A stretch of 64,000 bases of DNA, from the NCBI GenBank assembly GCA_026874595.1, contig CM049320.1, positions 22,951,714 to 23,015,713 of the forward strand, read 5' to 3'. Under the pieces are notes generated by a model. That model was given only the letters and a program-made list of their open reading frames with translations, was not told where the DNA came from and made no database searches. Below, piece after piece: positions 21,389-32,499 of the stretch. Source of the stretch: Sipunculus nudus (lineage: Eukaryota; Annelida; Sipuncula; Golfingiida; Sipunculidae). The position numbers and the translations under genes were made by a program. Positions within the stretch are counted from its first letter, which is position 1, and each line of letters begins with the position of its first letter.

Positions 21389-21776
21389 CGGGGTCCAGAG
21401 AGGTGAGGCTACCCAGTGTCCAGAAAGGTGCTGTTACCCAGTGACCAGAGTGGTGCTGCGACCCTGATTCCAGAGAGGTGCTGCTAGCGGTAGTTCAGTG
21501 AGGTGCTGAAAGTCTGTGCCCAGTTAGGTGGTGCCAGCCTGTTTCCAATGAGATGCTGCCAGCTTGTGTCCAGTTAGTTGCTGCCAACCTGTGTCTAGTG
21601 AGGTGCTAACAGCCTGTGTCTGGTGAGGTGCTGGAGGCTGTGTTGGCTGAGGTGCTGCCAGCCTGTGCTGGGTGAGGTGCGGCCAGCCCGTGTCGTGTGA
21701 GACGCTGCCAGCAGGTGTAGAGTTAGATGCTGCCAGCGGGTGTCGAGTGAGGTGCTGCCAGCGGATTTAGAGATAA
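21389..21776 (+). repeat. 25-bp minisatellite, left array
   Basis: Degenerate tandem copies of a 25-bp unit close to GTGCTGCCAGC followed by (C/G)(T/G)GTGTCCAGTGAG. At least a dozen units are readable. They diverge most at the left edge and become regular toward 21776. Confidence 0.85.
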
Positions 21777-22093
21777 ATGCTGCAGTTTTCCGCAGTTAAA
21801 ATATCACCGTTTGATGAATTGATCGATCAGATCAATGCTTATCTCGAGAGATTCGAGAGACTGGCAGTGAGTCAAGAGTATCCGCGAGAGAGGTGGGCAT
21901 TCCACCTAAATTCCTTGTCAAAGGGCAGAGCCCTGATTATTTTTCGCTGCTGTTGGCAGCTGATGCGTCGTGTTACGATAGTTTGAAATTAGCCCCATTG
22001 AAGGGATACAGGATAACAGAAGATGAGTATCGCGGATTATTTAGGTCGATTATGCCTGAGCGTGGCGCACACGGGGTGCATAGTTTTCTACGA
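21777..22093 (+). pseudogene. Retrotransposon Gag fragment (SCAN-like capsid region), frameshifted
   Basis: Frame one from 21777 gives DELIDQINAYLERFERLA and YPRERWAFHLNSLSKGRA. Near 21935 the similarity passes to another frame with DYFSLLLAADASCYDSLKLA and YRITEDEYRGLFR. This pattern (DAYLxRFER..., W..xLxxLLxGKA, a 'YxxLKxALLxxYxLTEDxYR' helix) is that of the SCAN-like capsid domain in Gag of Ty3/Gypsy-type and related LTR retrotransposons. The frameshift and the absence of the rest make it a relic. It is sandwiched between two arrays of the same minisatellite. Confidence 0.65.
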
Positions 22094-22310
22094 AACTTAA
22101 AGTGCTGTTCAGTGAGGATGTTCTGTGAGGTGCTGCCAGCGGGTGTCCAGTGAGGTGCTGCCAGTAGGTTTCAAGTGAGGTGATGCCAGCGGGTGTCCTG
22201 TTAGGTGCTGCCGGCGGGTATCCAGTGAGGTGCTGCCAGCGAGTGTCCAGTGAGATGCTGCCAGCGGGTGTCCAGTGAAGTGCAGTGAGGTGCCACCAGC
22301 CGATGTCCTG
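22094..22310 (+). repeat. 25-bp minisatellite, right array
   Basis: About eight units of the same 25-bp family (GTGCTGCCAGCGGGTGTCC then AGTGAG), more homogeneous than the left array. Confidence 0.85.
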
Positions 22311-22660
22311 TATCATTAGACCAGGAGATCTGGAGACTCTTAGAGACTGTGTTTTTACTAAAGTTTTTATTAAGTGTATGTACATGTACCAATGTATCTA
22401 ATCAGGCGTAATAGGCGAGGGAACCCCATGTGGTATGTGATTTTGGACTCTGTACCTTTTATATACTTTTAATATACTATTGTTGTTTAGCCGCTGACTT
22501 GTGATTTGTTGTGTGCCTGAGTACTTATTCGTTGAAGTGGAGGTAACCGCCTCCATTTTTTTTAATGCTGACTTATCTAATTCTTAATCTAAGTATGTAC
22601 ATCTGCAGAGTTTCCATTCGGTTTTGGACTACTTGACAGGGCGGTAGCACTCGCTTCCTA

Positions 22661-22944
22661 TCATTGTTATTTTTTTATCCTGGTTTCACCAAGGCCCGGT
22701 GTCTGCCGCACCTGCGGGTCCTTGGTGTGTAATCATCCACATTCCTGGGTCATAACACCGAGAAACCCCCCGAAGACGCACTCGTATGTGAGTGATACAC
22801 GGCTGTTGGGCACAGCCTTCCCATTAAGCCTGCAGAGCGCTCACCGGAGGGCCGACCTGAAAAACCTCACCGACCTGGCCGAGATTCGAACCAACGATCT
22901 CCCGGCTTTGAGTCCTGCGCTCTACCCGTGAGCCACGAAGCCGG
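22661..22944 (-). mobile_element. tRNA-derived SINE
   Basis: The minus strand starts with a tRNA-like head: GGCTTCGTGGCTCACGGGTAG carries an A box (TGGCTCACGGGTAGAGCGC) and GTTGGTTCGAATCTC a B box. A tRNA-unrelated body of about 200 bp follows (with GGCCTTGGTGAAACCAGG near the end). It ends in an A-rich tail (GATAAAAAAATAAC, about 22664-22680). RNA polymerase III would transcribe it. The parent tRNA and SINE family are not identified. Confidence 0.7.
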
Positions 22945-24704
22945 TAACAACATCCATGAATATAGATTTACTATCAGAGTTAATTGGAAAGAGGGAATCT
23001 GTATCTAATACTTGACATTAGCTGATGTTAAAACGTTAATTGATTTAGAATGTACTTACTTTACAATAAGTGTAGACTGAAATTTCATCTTTTCTTGTTT
23101 CTGCATTTTTCATTCATTTCATATTTCCATTCATTTCCTTATTGTACTGTGCTTTCTTGTACGCGTAAAGATATATGTGTCATCACAGTTATAGCGTATC
23201 TTAGAGATTTATATCAGCGTACGGCCCTGAAGATAAATAATAGATGATAATAGATCATCCTTCCGCCTATATCATTTGTAACGATTAAAGTCAGGGGTTA
23301 GTACCACGTGATGTTTATATACAAATTAGCACAGATGAAGAATTTAGGAACACGCTGATGGGCTGCCGAACGCACTCGCTACTTGACTTTAATATAAGGG
23401 CATGTTGCTTGTTTACATTAGTTAAGGACAATAACAAGTTTACATAGGGCGCTGTGGACGTGGAACAGTGTTGCAGCTGAGATAAAGCTAAAAATGTTCC
23501 GTGTGACACCTTTATAGATGCTATGCTTTTGTAACGTTATTAAATGGTTTTTAGTTTATCAACTTTTTTCATAAATAATCTAAGATTAGACAACGTTATG
23601 TTTGACGTTGAGTAAGTAAAGAGCAGAAAGGTGCATGCTTTGTTAATTATAATCATTTGATATAAATTTTCAAATAATTTTCATTTACGATATGATATGA
23701 TATTATATTAAACATATATATTATATTATTATGATTAGTTTCACTCATGCTAGACTGAGTTTCCTGACACCCAGCTCTAAGAACTAACAGTATAATTTGT
23801 AATTATAATAATATATTGAAATAACCCCCCCCCCCCCCCCCCCCCCCCCATCAACGGGACAAGTTTTGACACGTTCCTGTGCCACAACGGAAAATATTTA
23901 ATGTCTTTATGGCAACAAGTCTTAAAAAAATAAAAATATATTTACTATATGTTACCTATATATTTTTGTTTAATCCACAGTATAAGCATTCTGCACTGAG
24001 CTCATTCCATATCACAGACGGATACCGAACAATGCACAATACCGAACGCAAAATCTATTTAGGTCGAGTAGATACATTTGATCACATGACACCTGGAGAT
24101 GGGGTAACTTGTTAATAATTATCACAGGGCCAATACACACACACATGACCAATGAGCAGGTTTTTTTCTTATCGGGGTCGTTTATATTAGTGTTTGCCCT
24201 GATTTTTATCAGGCTGCGGTCCACCGCTCGAACGACCCTTGATGCACGACGTGTTTTTTAACGCTCGTGTAAAGGGACGTACACTTTGGTGCCTTAAAGG
24301 AGCAAAAAGATCTACCTCATGTGAATTTTGACGACATCTCTAGCCGTGATGTACTGTCAGGTATGAATATGAATTATTTAATGCAGGCCCACATCTAATC
24401 TAATACTTATAAAAGGAATTCTCTCCTCTTTTGTCCTCAATGTGCTATGAAACCGCGCTGCGTATGACACTGTACCGTAGCCTCGTTGTAAAGGTTGTTG
24501 TCCCCACAGTGTCCCTCACCGATGTGAGAATAAATAATCTTAAATATACATCATTTTGAGTAATTCTTGCGTGGTTATAACATTTCGTGGAAATTGCCAT
24601 GGAGAACAAACGAAATGCCATCGGCAAAGACCGGAATGCGTGCATTTCCATGCAGTGCAGGATTGAAGTATGTTGTGTATATATATATACCCCCGTCTGT
24701 CAGT
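22945..24704. other. Gene-free spacer
   Basis: No gene is seen. Includes a C run of about 24 at 23826-23849 and a short (TA)n at 24678-24690 that abuts the left boundary of duplication copy B. Confidence 0.6.
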
Positions 24705-26500
24705 GACAGGTTTAAGCATGTTTGGCCTGACATTTGAGCCAGTCACTGACCCACGTGTATGGTCATGAGTAAATGTGAAAAACATGTGACTCTCGATCCC
24801 TTGGCACTAATTTAAGTCAGTAAACATTGATGGTGAATCACCTAATTCATCCAGGTAATCCTATCGCATAATGTTGAAAAGACCTCAACAAGTGTCGTTG
24901 CACTCTTATCTTGCATTTACATCTTCAACAATTTCTAGAAACAGTTGTATTACGTAAACTATCCAGGGAAGCATGTGCATAAGGTCAAAAACATAATGGT
25001 TGGTTCTCAGGCACTTTTTTTCAGAAATGCGGGTTTTTTTTTTTTTATTTTTAATTTTTTTGTTTGTTTCTATAAAAATGTCAAATGATAAGGGAAAAGC
25101 ATGATAACAACAGATTTATTTTGCTAAACAAGTAATAGCACTACATAACAAAGGAAATTTTATCAAAATTGTATGATTTTATTTTCTTGAAAGAAATGTC
25201 CGAGCAGCTGGAGCCCGAAATTGCATGGTAAGTTTCTATTGAAAATCAAAATAACAAATTTTGATGCCGTGGTTCAAAATTGACGCGGGCGGTGCCTGTG
25301 AAACCATACCTTTTAATTTTTTTGGCCTTAGTTTATGTTTTTATTTATAAGAATGCGTCACAGATACTACACCTCAAAATAGATCCGCAGGTTAATAAAT
25401 ATATAAAATATCCTCCTCGGACAAATAGAGATGGTTAATATTGTCAATGCAAACTCTATATTTTCTCCATTTACTTATTTTTATGTAATTTACACTCCTT
25501 GAGTGACAGCTTTAAAGCGTTCTATTTAAATGAATTTGGCAGGAGTTTTATCCTTGATATACATAAACACACCGTCTGTGTGGAGATTGTGACATATAAT
25601 CAACAAGGACATTATAAACATGTCGCGGACGAAAATCAAGGGGAAACGGCTCCGCCACGCATTGCTTCCATCAAAATATCATCAAGTGACCTGAACTCTG
25701 TTTCCTTACTGTTAATGGTTTTCCACTTTAAATACATCATTTATGTTCCCCAAGACAACAAACTTATTTTGAGCGGTTTTCCGAACTTTAATTCAATATT
25801 TAGTGACAAGAAAACAGAAACAGAGGTGCCAAGGTCTAAATTGGTCAAATTGGTCTTAAACCCTAAAAAAAAGGTTGGGGAATCCCCCGAAGCATACCGC
25901 CCCCCGCAACCCCCCCCCCCCCCCCTCCCCCTTTTGGTGCCGCTACTTCGACTAACGAGGTATTCCTGTTTCTTCCTTTAGAAACAACATGCTAGCCTTA
26001 AAACATTCGTTCAATTTATCTTTCATTTCTTCCTAACATCAGTCTATCCTTTACTCGCGTCTAACAAGAATAAATTAAATATCTTATGAAATCAGAATTC
26101 CTAAGCGTCCTATTCGTTAAAATGTAAACATCATCACTGACCATGCAGGTCTTCAAGGTAAACATACCAATTTATGCATATCTTGCAAAGAGGACAGCGC
26201 CACAAAATAAATGTAAACATATTTAATTATATATCTTATTTTGAGATTATCCCACTTAAAATCTAAATAGATGTCTATTTTTGTTTTAACTTTGAGAATA
26301 AAAAAAATGAGCCAACATTCTTCATCATATTTAATACACCCCGTACCCCTTAACCAGATAAAAAACACGGTTACAGGGGTTTATCAGCTAGTATGTGTCA
26401 GCGTGCATGTATTTGTTTTAGGGATAAGGTAATTAATATAAGTTATGATAGCTGAAACGTGTTTTGGTGTGGAAGTTTGTGTTTACTCATGATCCTATAA
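24705..26500. other. Left part of copy B, non-coding
   Basis: Aligns with 5265-5830 of copy A up to the CAACAAGGACATTATA block (25599 against 5800). The rest has no counterpart in A. No recognisable gene; the open frame at 25499-25981 ends in a poly-C-encoded proline run and is not supported. Confidence 0.6.
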
Positions 26501-26522
26501 ATTTTTTTATGAATACACATTC

Positions 26523-26524
<2 letters not shown>

Positions 26525-26606
<82 letters not shown>

Positions 26607-26855
26607 GATCCGAGGATCATAAGTATCATATGTGTGTCTGTACATTCGTATGAAAGTATATGCATGTATTTGCTTATATAACGCAAGCATGTATAAATAC
26701 ATATAAATGGGGGTGGCAGGTTGAATGGGTATGTGTTAATAACTGACATACTGGTTCATTAAACCCTTATTTTGTAATATTTCATTCATATTTATATATA
26801 TATATATAAGATACACATGAAATAGACAGAACTGATGGCTTTATATTGTGTGTTA

Positions 26856-26937
<82 letters not shown>

Positions 26938-26977
26938 GGGCAGCCATTGTTTTTATAGAACTGGCGTCAACCGACTA

Positions 26978-27061
<84 letters not shown>
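26525..27061. repeat. Long (TA)n tracts and an 85-bp (CT)n tract
   Basis: (TA)n at 26526-26602 and 26858-26932, then (CT)n with few interruptions at 26976-27061. The (CT)n corresponds to the shorter (CT)n at 6636-6669 in copy A. Confidence 0.9.
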
Positions 27062-27065
<4 letters not shown>

Positions 27066-28344
27066 GGTCAACACTGGAAATGTAATGATACATTGCCCCT
27101 ATGTGGCGTATTTTACTTTTTTTCTAACTGTTCGTTCAAACCTACTTTCTTCACCCGAAAGATTCATGCAAATCAAGTTACATGCGACTTTTAAAATAAT
27201 GGATACCCGCAATTTTTTTCTGATAAGCATAGTAACTCCATCCGACTGTTCATGGCTAACCGGGAGACCTATGGTATACATTATGATACATCTTAGGCTG
27301 TGCGAGAGCCCTGGTAGATCCTTTCAGAAGACTTGACATACCACTTAGGTTGAATGTCCATAACGTTATGATATCTCATCTAAAAATTTCCTATTCATAA
27401 AAAATCGAAGATTGTTATTTATCGAAAGCCTATGTAAAGTACACTCCGGCAGTGTTTTCACTTTAAATTTTGTTATATTTATTCCTATGTACTTAAGCTA
27501 CAAAATCCATCCGGCCCAAGTTCTCCCCAAGTCAACTGCCAGCAGCCTATGTGGTGCTCAAAGCCAACGCAAATAGTTTTCATGACCAGGAGACAGTTTC
27601 AAGCATATCAGTTGCAAAGTATAATAAGCTAATTCGGCTTTTATTCATGAACACAATATTTAGCTAAATTGCCTAGTCATTCGAATATATTCCTATTTGA
27701 GGCCCCATATGCTTCCTTCTCATAAACACCATATTTAATTTTGTACGATTTATTGGAGTTATTCTTTGCCTCTTTATTGGGCGATATCCATATATAATAC
27801 GTATATGCAGTTGAGCGAAAGCTAGACCAAAGTGGGGGTTCGATTATGATCGGGAGTATCACATCAAAACAGCTGATAGCTGACCTTCGACCTTAAGGCG
27901 AGGCATGTTTGACAAATCAGTTATATATAGCCCAGTGAAATATAGTGCGTCATCATAGGCGTGGGAACCGGAGGAGGGGGGGAGGGGGTTTGGCAGAGCT
28001 GGACTCCCCCCCCCTCCCCCCCCCCCACACACACAAAAGCTGCATGGGGGGGGGGGAGGCAATAGTATAGTTTCGCCCCCCTCCCCTATTTTTGTTGACC
28101 AATAGGCTTCCATACTTTCCAATATAAACTTGCAGAATTAAATATTATTCTTATTAAAGACAATATGTGTATGTCAAAGAGTTAAATGGGTTACTTCTCA
28201 TGAGCCTCTTCTGATAATATTTTTTTTTAATTTTGCAAATCAAAATGTGTGACCGATTATAATATTTATGAGTAAAGCTCTTTCGCTGAGAATTCCTACG
28301 ATTATTATTTATCTGAAATGTAGCACTGCAGGGACGACGTTGCT
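27062..28344. other. Non-coding part of copy B
   Basis: No gene is seen. It aligns with copy A at 6690-6855, 7545-8145 and 8630-8870. Between these, 27953-28110 is a B-specific element with ATAGGCGTGGGAACC followed by G runs, then C runs and CCTATTTTTGTTG. Confidence 0.6.
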
Positions 28345-28925
28345 TATGAAAACTAGACGACCCTAGGTCGAACGCTCGCCAGAAATAGAAAGTTTAAGAC
28401 AGGCGGAGAGACAGAACATATTGTCTGTTTCCATCAATGGAATGACTCTCAATACCATTGCTGAGAAGTCGTTGCCCGTAGAATGACATGTGAAACATTG
28501 GAATAAACAAGCTGACAATAAAAGACGAACAGACAGACATACTGACAATGTGAGACAAGATTGACACCAGATGACTTAACCAGGTTATGAAGAAGACTCA
28601 GAGGAAGAAAATAAGCTATAGCTTCTGTAATAGAGGTTTATAATTTTGGAGATATGGCCAGAACATGATATGTGTGGGAGGGTCGAGTTAAGCGCCCCTG
28701 GCGATCATATCCAGAAAATGGAAAAAAAAGTTTCAATATACTGGTGTAATACATAAGTTATATCAGTTTCAAACGGATTCCTTCAAATCTGTGGCCTGTA
28801 GTATGCTATATATGAGACGCAAGAGCAAGAAGGCGAAATTGAGGACAACAGACAAACAGACCGACAAACAGACATCCGCGACAGACCAACCAGCTTGCCG
28901 AAATCGGAGATTTCCGGCAACGTCA
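28345..28925. repeat. B-specific insertion of ~580 bp
   Basis: Copy A passes directly from GACGACGTTG to CAAACCTCACAAACAG (8868-8895). Copy B has about 580 bp between the same blocks. It contains GAACAGACAGACATACTGACA-like (GACA)-rich stretches near both ends (28530-28545, 28850-28885). No ITR or transposase is recognised. Confidence 0.55.
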
Positions 28926-29169
28926 AACCTCACAAACGGCAAAATTTATGGCCTCGTGACAATATTGTTCAACCATCAGTTTTTAATTTGCATTGTCATC
29001 AGTAGGAGGCGCCAGAATAGTGACAGGTTCCTCCTCAAGAAGGAAGGTCATCAACATATCGTTATAGGGACATTATTTAACTTTGTATCTCTATTACTTT
29101 TAACTTAGACAACCCGGAACAGTGACGTGTAACTGGTTCCCCATGTATATATATATATATATCCCCATA

Positions 29170-29207
<38 letters not shown>

Positions 29208-29543
29208 TGTGTATCTATAATTATGTATAATTAGACCTATATATCTGCCTATATTTACATATATATATACTTATATTTATATATGTATATATATTTATGT
29301 ATTTATATTTTGTATGTATGGTTTTAATATCGCTCCGATTATTATTTATTTTAGAACCATATAATCTTATTGCAGACTTTGCGTTTATGATATTTTATAT
29401 TTATAATGTTATCATTTACGAAATTAATTGTGAAATCTCTTGTCTATATTTACCATATATTTGTCACAATTTTTGTCACTTCCTTACAGTATACTTTTTA
29501 AATATGTACTTATATTCTACAGGGTATAAAAGACAATGCAGAA
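28926..29543 (+). promoter_or_regulatory. Conserved upstream region and probable 3' splice site of glycosyltransferase copy B
   Basis: Shares with copy A the GCATTGTCATCAGTAGGAGG block (28989) with TCCTCCTCAAGAAGGAAGG (29030), and AACCATATAATCTTATTGCA (29355) through TATTCTACAG. The acceptor AG is at 29521-29522. (TA)n expansion separates the two blocks here. From the acceptor the frame is open into ATG 29544. Confidence 0.45.
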
Positions 29544-30920
29544 ATGGCAGAGCAACTGATCTTCCGGAAACAAGCTGGATCAAAATGTATGTTAATTGCC
29601 TGCGGTGTAGTTTTCTGCATCACCGTCTATGTGATTTCACTTCCGGTTGCAAAGCATGGCATAGGATACAACATAATCCATTTGGTAAAACCCACAGTGC
29701 CAACATGTGATGTTCTCATTGGAAATCTCACAGATGAGAGCGCCGAATACTTCTTGCTTGCTATGTACGATCCAGGAACTTGCTCTGAAATACCGAATAT
29801 GTCGAAACCTTTGTTTACCTCTCTACCCACATATAAAGAAAAAGAAATGATGTTATCAGGGCACCCTGTCACAGAATTATGGAAACTCTGTTCAGATAAA
29901 AATGAGGGTGGCGCCCTTTATCGCTTGTGTCAAGGATTACCGCCAGGGTATCGATATCATCCTTTGGCAGTTCAAAAATATGAATATGAGACAAAAAAGG
30001 CATTAGCTTTGAGTGAACTGGGGGAGGTTTGCTACCATAAGAAACTAGCGATCTTTGGATATCCCAACAACTTAGCACACAAAGGCGGACCACGTAAAGT
30101 ATTTAATAACCTTATGTCAGGATTACGCGCCATTGGCAAAAAATACGTGTTCAACCCACGTGACCTGGAGAGTTTTGATTTTCTGCTTTCACTTGATCCT
30201 CATCATGGGTTCTTCATGTACTACATGGGGGAGAGTTTGGCAAAAAGGTTTTATCTTGGCCCAACTGTGATATATTACCAGTTCCACTTAAAACGGATAA
30301 CAGAAGCTGTACGGAATTACTCTCATATTGTTTCCGCTTCCAAAGCAGCGTTACAGACAAATCAGTATTTTCCACATATACCTCTGGACCCAAACTGCGC
30401 TGTTATAATACCAACTGGCATCGACGAGACTATATTTTCACCAGAAAACAAAAACTCAACATCGGAGAAAGATTTTTTTGCGCTGTCATATGTGAAACAT
30501 GGCTGCAACGAAATACTTCTGCGAAATGTAAGCAAAGTGTTAAAAGCACATGAAGTTAAAATTATTAATGTCACATACGGTACGTATACCGAATATTATT
30601 TCAGAACGAGTCTTGCAAAATCTAGATTTGCAGTTGTGTGTGACGGAACAGAAACTCAAGGTATTGCTATGCAAGAAATTATGGCTATGGATGTACCGTT
30701 GTATGTCCTGAACCCAAACAGCGTTCCGTATTTTAGTGACCAAGTGGGCGTGGTTCTTAAAGATAACATCACCGTTGAAGAATCGTTGAGTGAATTTATC
30801 AATAACGTCAAATCAAGAACATTTCAGCCTCGACGATGGCTGCATGATAATCTCAGTTTGGCCACAGCAGCAATAAATACAATGAAAGTACTTTGTGGAC
30901 TCCCAAATCCCTGGAATTAA
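29544..30920 (+). CDS. GT4-like glycosyltransferase, type II membrane protein (copy B)
   Basis: The intact open frame encodes 458 residues. It is the paralog of the protein at 9486 with a 15-residue N-terminal extension (MAEQLIFRKQAGSKC) before the membrane segment. That extension is basic and would be the cytoplasmic tail of a type II anchor. Over the shared 443 residues I count 48 differences and no gaps. GGPRK, PTGIDETIF and the E-x7-E motif (ETQGIAMQE) are all unchanged. The NLT sequon corresponding to copy A residue 233 is lost (HLK). The first half is more variable near the anchor and residues 389-412 also vary. A Golgi glycosyltransferase of unknown specificity is the best guess; a homology search would be needed to name a family. 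Confidence 0.85.
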   Translation: MAEQLIFRKQAGSKCMLIACGVVFCITVYVISLPVAKHGIGYNIIHLVKPTVPTCDVLIGNLTDESAEYFLLAMYDPGTCSEIPNMSKPLFTSLPTYKEKEMMLSGHPVTELWKLCSDKNEGGALYRLCQGLPPGYRYHPLAVQKYEYETKKALALSELGEVCYHKKLAIFGYPNNLAHKGGPRKVFNNLMSGLRAIGKKYVFNPRDLESFDFLLSLDPHHGFFMYYMGESLAKRFYLGPTVIYYQFHLKRITEAVRNYSHIVSASKAALQTNQYFPHIPLDPNCAVIIPTGIDETIFSPENKNSTSEKDFFALSYVKHGCNEILLRNVSKVLKAHEVKIINVTYGTYTEYYFRTSLAKSRFAVVCDGTETQGIAMQEIMAMDVPLYVLNPNSVPYFSDQVGVVLKDNITVEESLSEFINNVKSRTFQPRRWLHDNLSLATAAINTMKVLCGLPNPWN

Positions 30921-30984
30921 AATATAAATAATTTTGACACTCAACTGTGATATCCGGTTTTCATGGTGTGCACGCTAAATGGCA

Positions 30985-32480
30985 GTCCCCATGAGTGATT
31001 TCGAGAAACTGTGATAAATGACCTGTCAGGGTACAATGGGGGCACAGGGATGTGGAAGGAAATACTGCGAGGACATGGCGAAATTCTATAAATTAAAACA
31101 AAATAACACACACACACAAACACACCACCAAAACCAGGTCAATGACAACGGTGCTTTAAATTTTGTTTTTCATTCAACCGTTTATCCGGATGTTCATTTA
31201 TCCAAACCAACTCTTGTGGGTGTGTACGGATTAATGGCGCTTCACTGTAACTTTACACTGACAATTTATAGGTTGCTTCTCATTGTAATGATAGGCATAG
31301 TGCATATCACTCACTCTTGTTTTCTGTTTACATGCTCCCTGTATGGTGGCGCTGCAAAAGCCTATCGGAGAAAAAATTTCACAACTTTAAAAAATATGGG
31401 AAACTTTCCTTAAGGACACAGGCGACATCGTTTTCGACAACCCAAGACAAAATAAAAACGTACGGAGGCGTGGCAACAGAGGTGTTGATTAATGAAAGTC
31501 GAGTGGTACCACCTTCAAGTATAATATAGATTTACAAATGGTCCTTATTTTGGACAGAATGGAAATGCTGCATAGTATAATAAATGTCGACGGTAGAGAG
31601 CACCTGTGACAGATGGAGAAATCATATATAGTATGGAGTTCAAGTGTTATGCATTTCATAAAATTTGAGATTACATGACTTAATGAGGAAATTTGTAGGA
31701 ACTTGAAAAGATTGTTTAGTTGAGTTACTGAAATAACAGTTTATTTATCTATTTTAAGGGGTTTTTGATTACTGTGGTTGCCTTTTTGTTCGCGAGGGTT
31801 TTAATTTCGTGATATTCGCGAATTCGAGATAATCGCGAAAATGAAACCCCCGGGAATAATTTGCCAATTGAATATGCCCTTCTTGTTTAGTGTAACCAAT
31901 ACTATGTGAATAGGTTAGATCAGTGAGAAATTTTATAATAAATTACATCCATGCAAGTATAGGGAAGACGTTCCCTTAAATTTGAACTAAGCTTCCTGTG
32001 CTGTGTGTACAGCACCATCGTTATATGAGTAGAACATTACAAATTCATGACTTATTCTCATTTAATAATACACACAAGCCTATGGAATTACCAAAGATTT
32101 GATATAAGTTCTGGTGAAATCGCGAAAATGAAACCCTCGCAAAACATTCAAAATGGAGAGATCGCGAAATTTCAGCCTCGCGAATATGAAGCCAACCACA
32201 GTATTTATCTATTTATTTTTTGGCTTAGACTAATTTGTGTTACAGATGATACAGCTCGTCTGAAGGCATTAAATGTCTTTATATAATGTTGTTTAGTATA
32301 GCGAATCTTTCCTTGAAGACTATGAGTGAAGATTTTTACAATAGTAATTTTGTCGGTCTCATTAATGATTTTTGGTGTTATGTTTCTCACATAGGTGTCT
32401 ACTATTTTAGTTCTGTTTTTTTTAGCTTAGCTGACTGAAGGTTATCTGAGCTGTAGCGATCACTCTTCGTTCCTCGTCTG
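30985..32480. other. B-specific insertion downstream of the glycosyltransferase gene
   Basis: Between the shared ATCCGGTTTT(T/C)A(A)TGGTGT block (10864/30952) and the ~340-bp repeat array, copy B has about 1.5 kb not in copy A. It includes a 430-bp MITE (31772-32201). An open frame of 131 codons at 31018-31413 resembles nothing I know, and I do not call it a gene. Confidence 0.5.
31772..32201. mobile_element. 430-bp MITE, Tc1/mariner-like
   Basis: Flanked by TA on both sides (31770-31771 and 32202-32203). Inverted ends are CTGTGGTTGCCTTTTTGTTC at the left and CTGTGGTTGGCTTCATATTC on the other strand at the right, both followed by GCGAGG. Further TTTCGCGA motifs lie inside each end. A TA duplication points to Tc1/mariner mobilisation. 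No transposase is encoded. Confidence 0.75.
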
Positions 32481-32499
32481 TCCGTCGTGCTGGCCGTCC

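Noticed and set aside
22050-22392. Minus-strand frames with repeated TRWQHLTG-type units
   Set aside because: They are translations of the 25-bp minisatellite (25 is not a multiple of three, so all frames show repeats) and have no protein-like composition outside it.
22861-22944. Functional tRNA gene on the minus strand
   Set aside because: A and B boxes are present, but the acceptor and anticodon stems do not pair well and an unrelated body with an A-rich tail follows, as in a SINE.
25499-25981. 160-codon frame in copy B
   Set aside because: It ends in a poly-C-encoded proline run, the matching part of copy A is not open in the same way, and no domain is recognised.
31018-31413. 131-codon frame downstream of glycosyltransferase copy B
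   Set aside because: It starts next to the gene's 3' flank, includes a (CA)n-encoded His/Thr stretch, and has no recognisable domain or counterpart in copy A.
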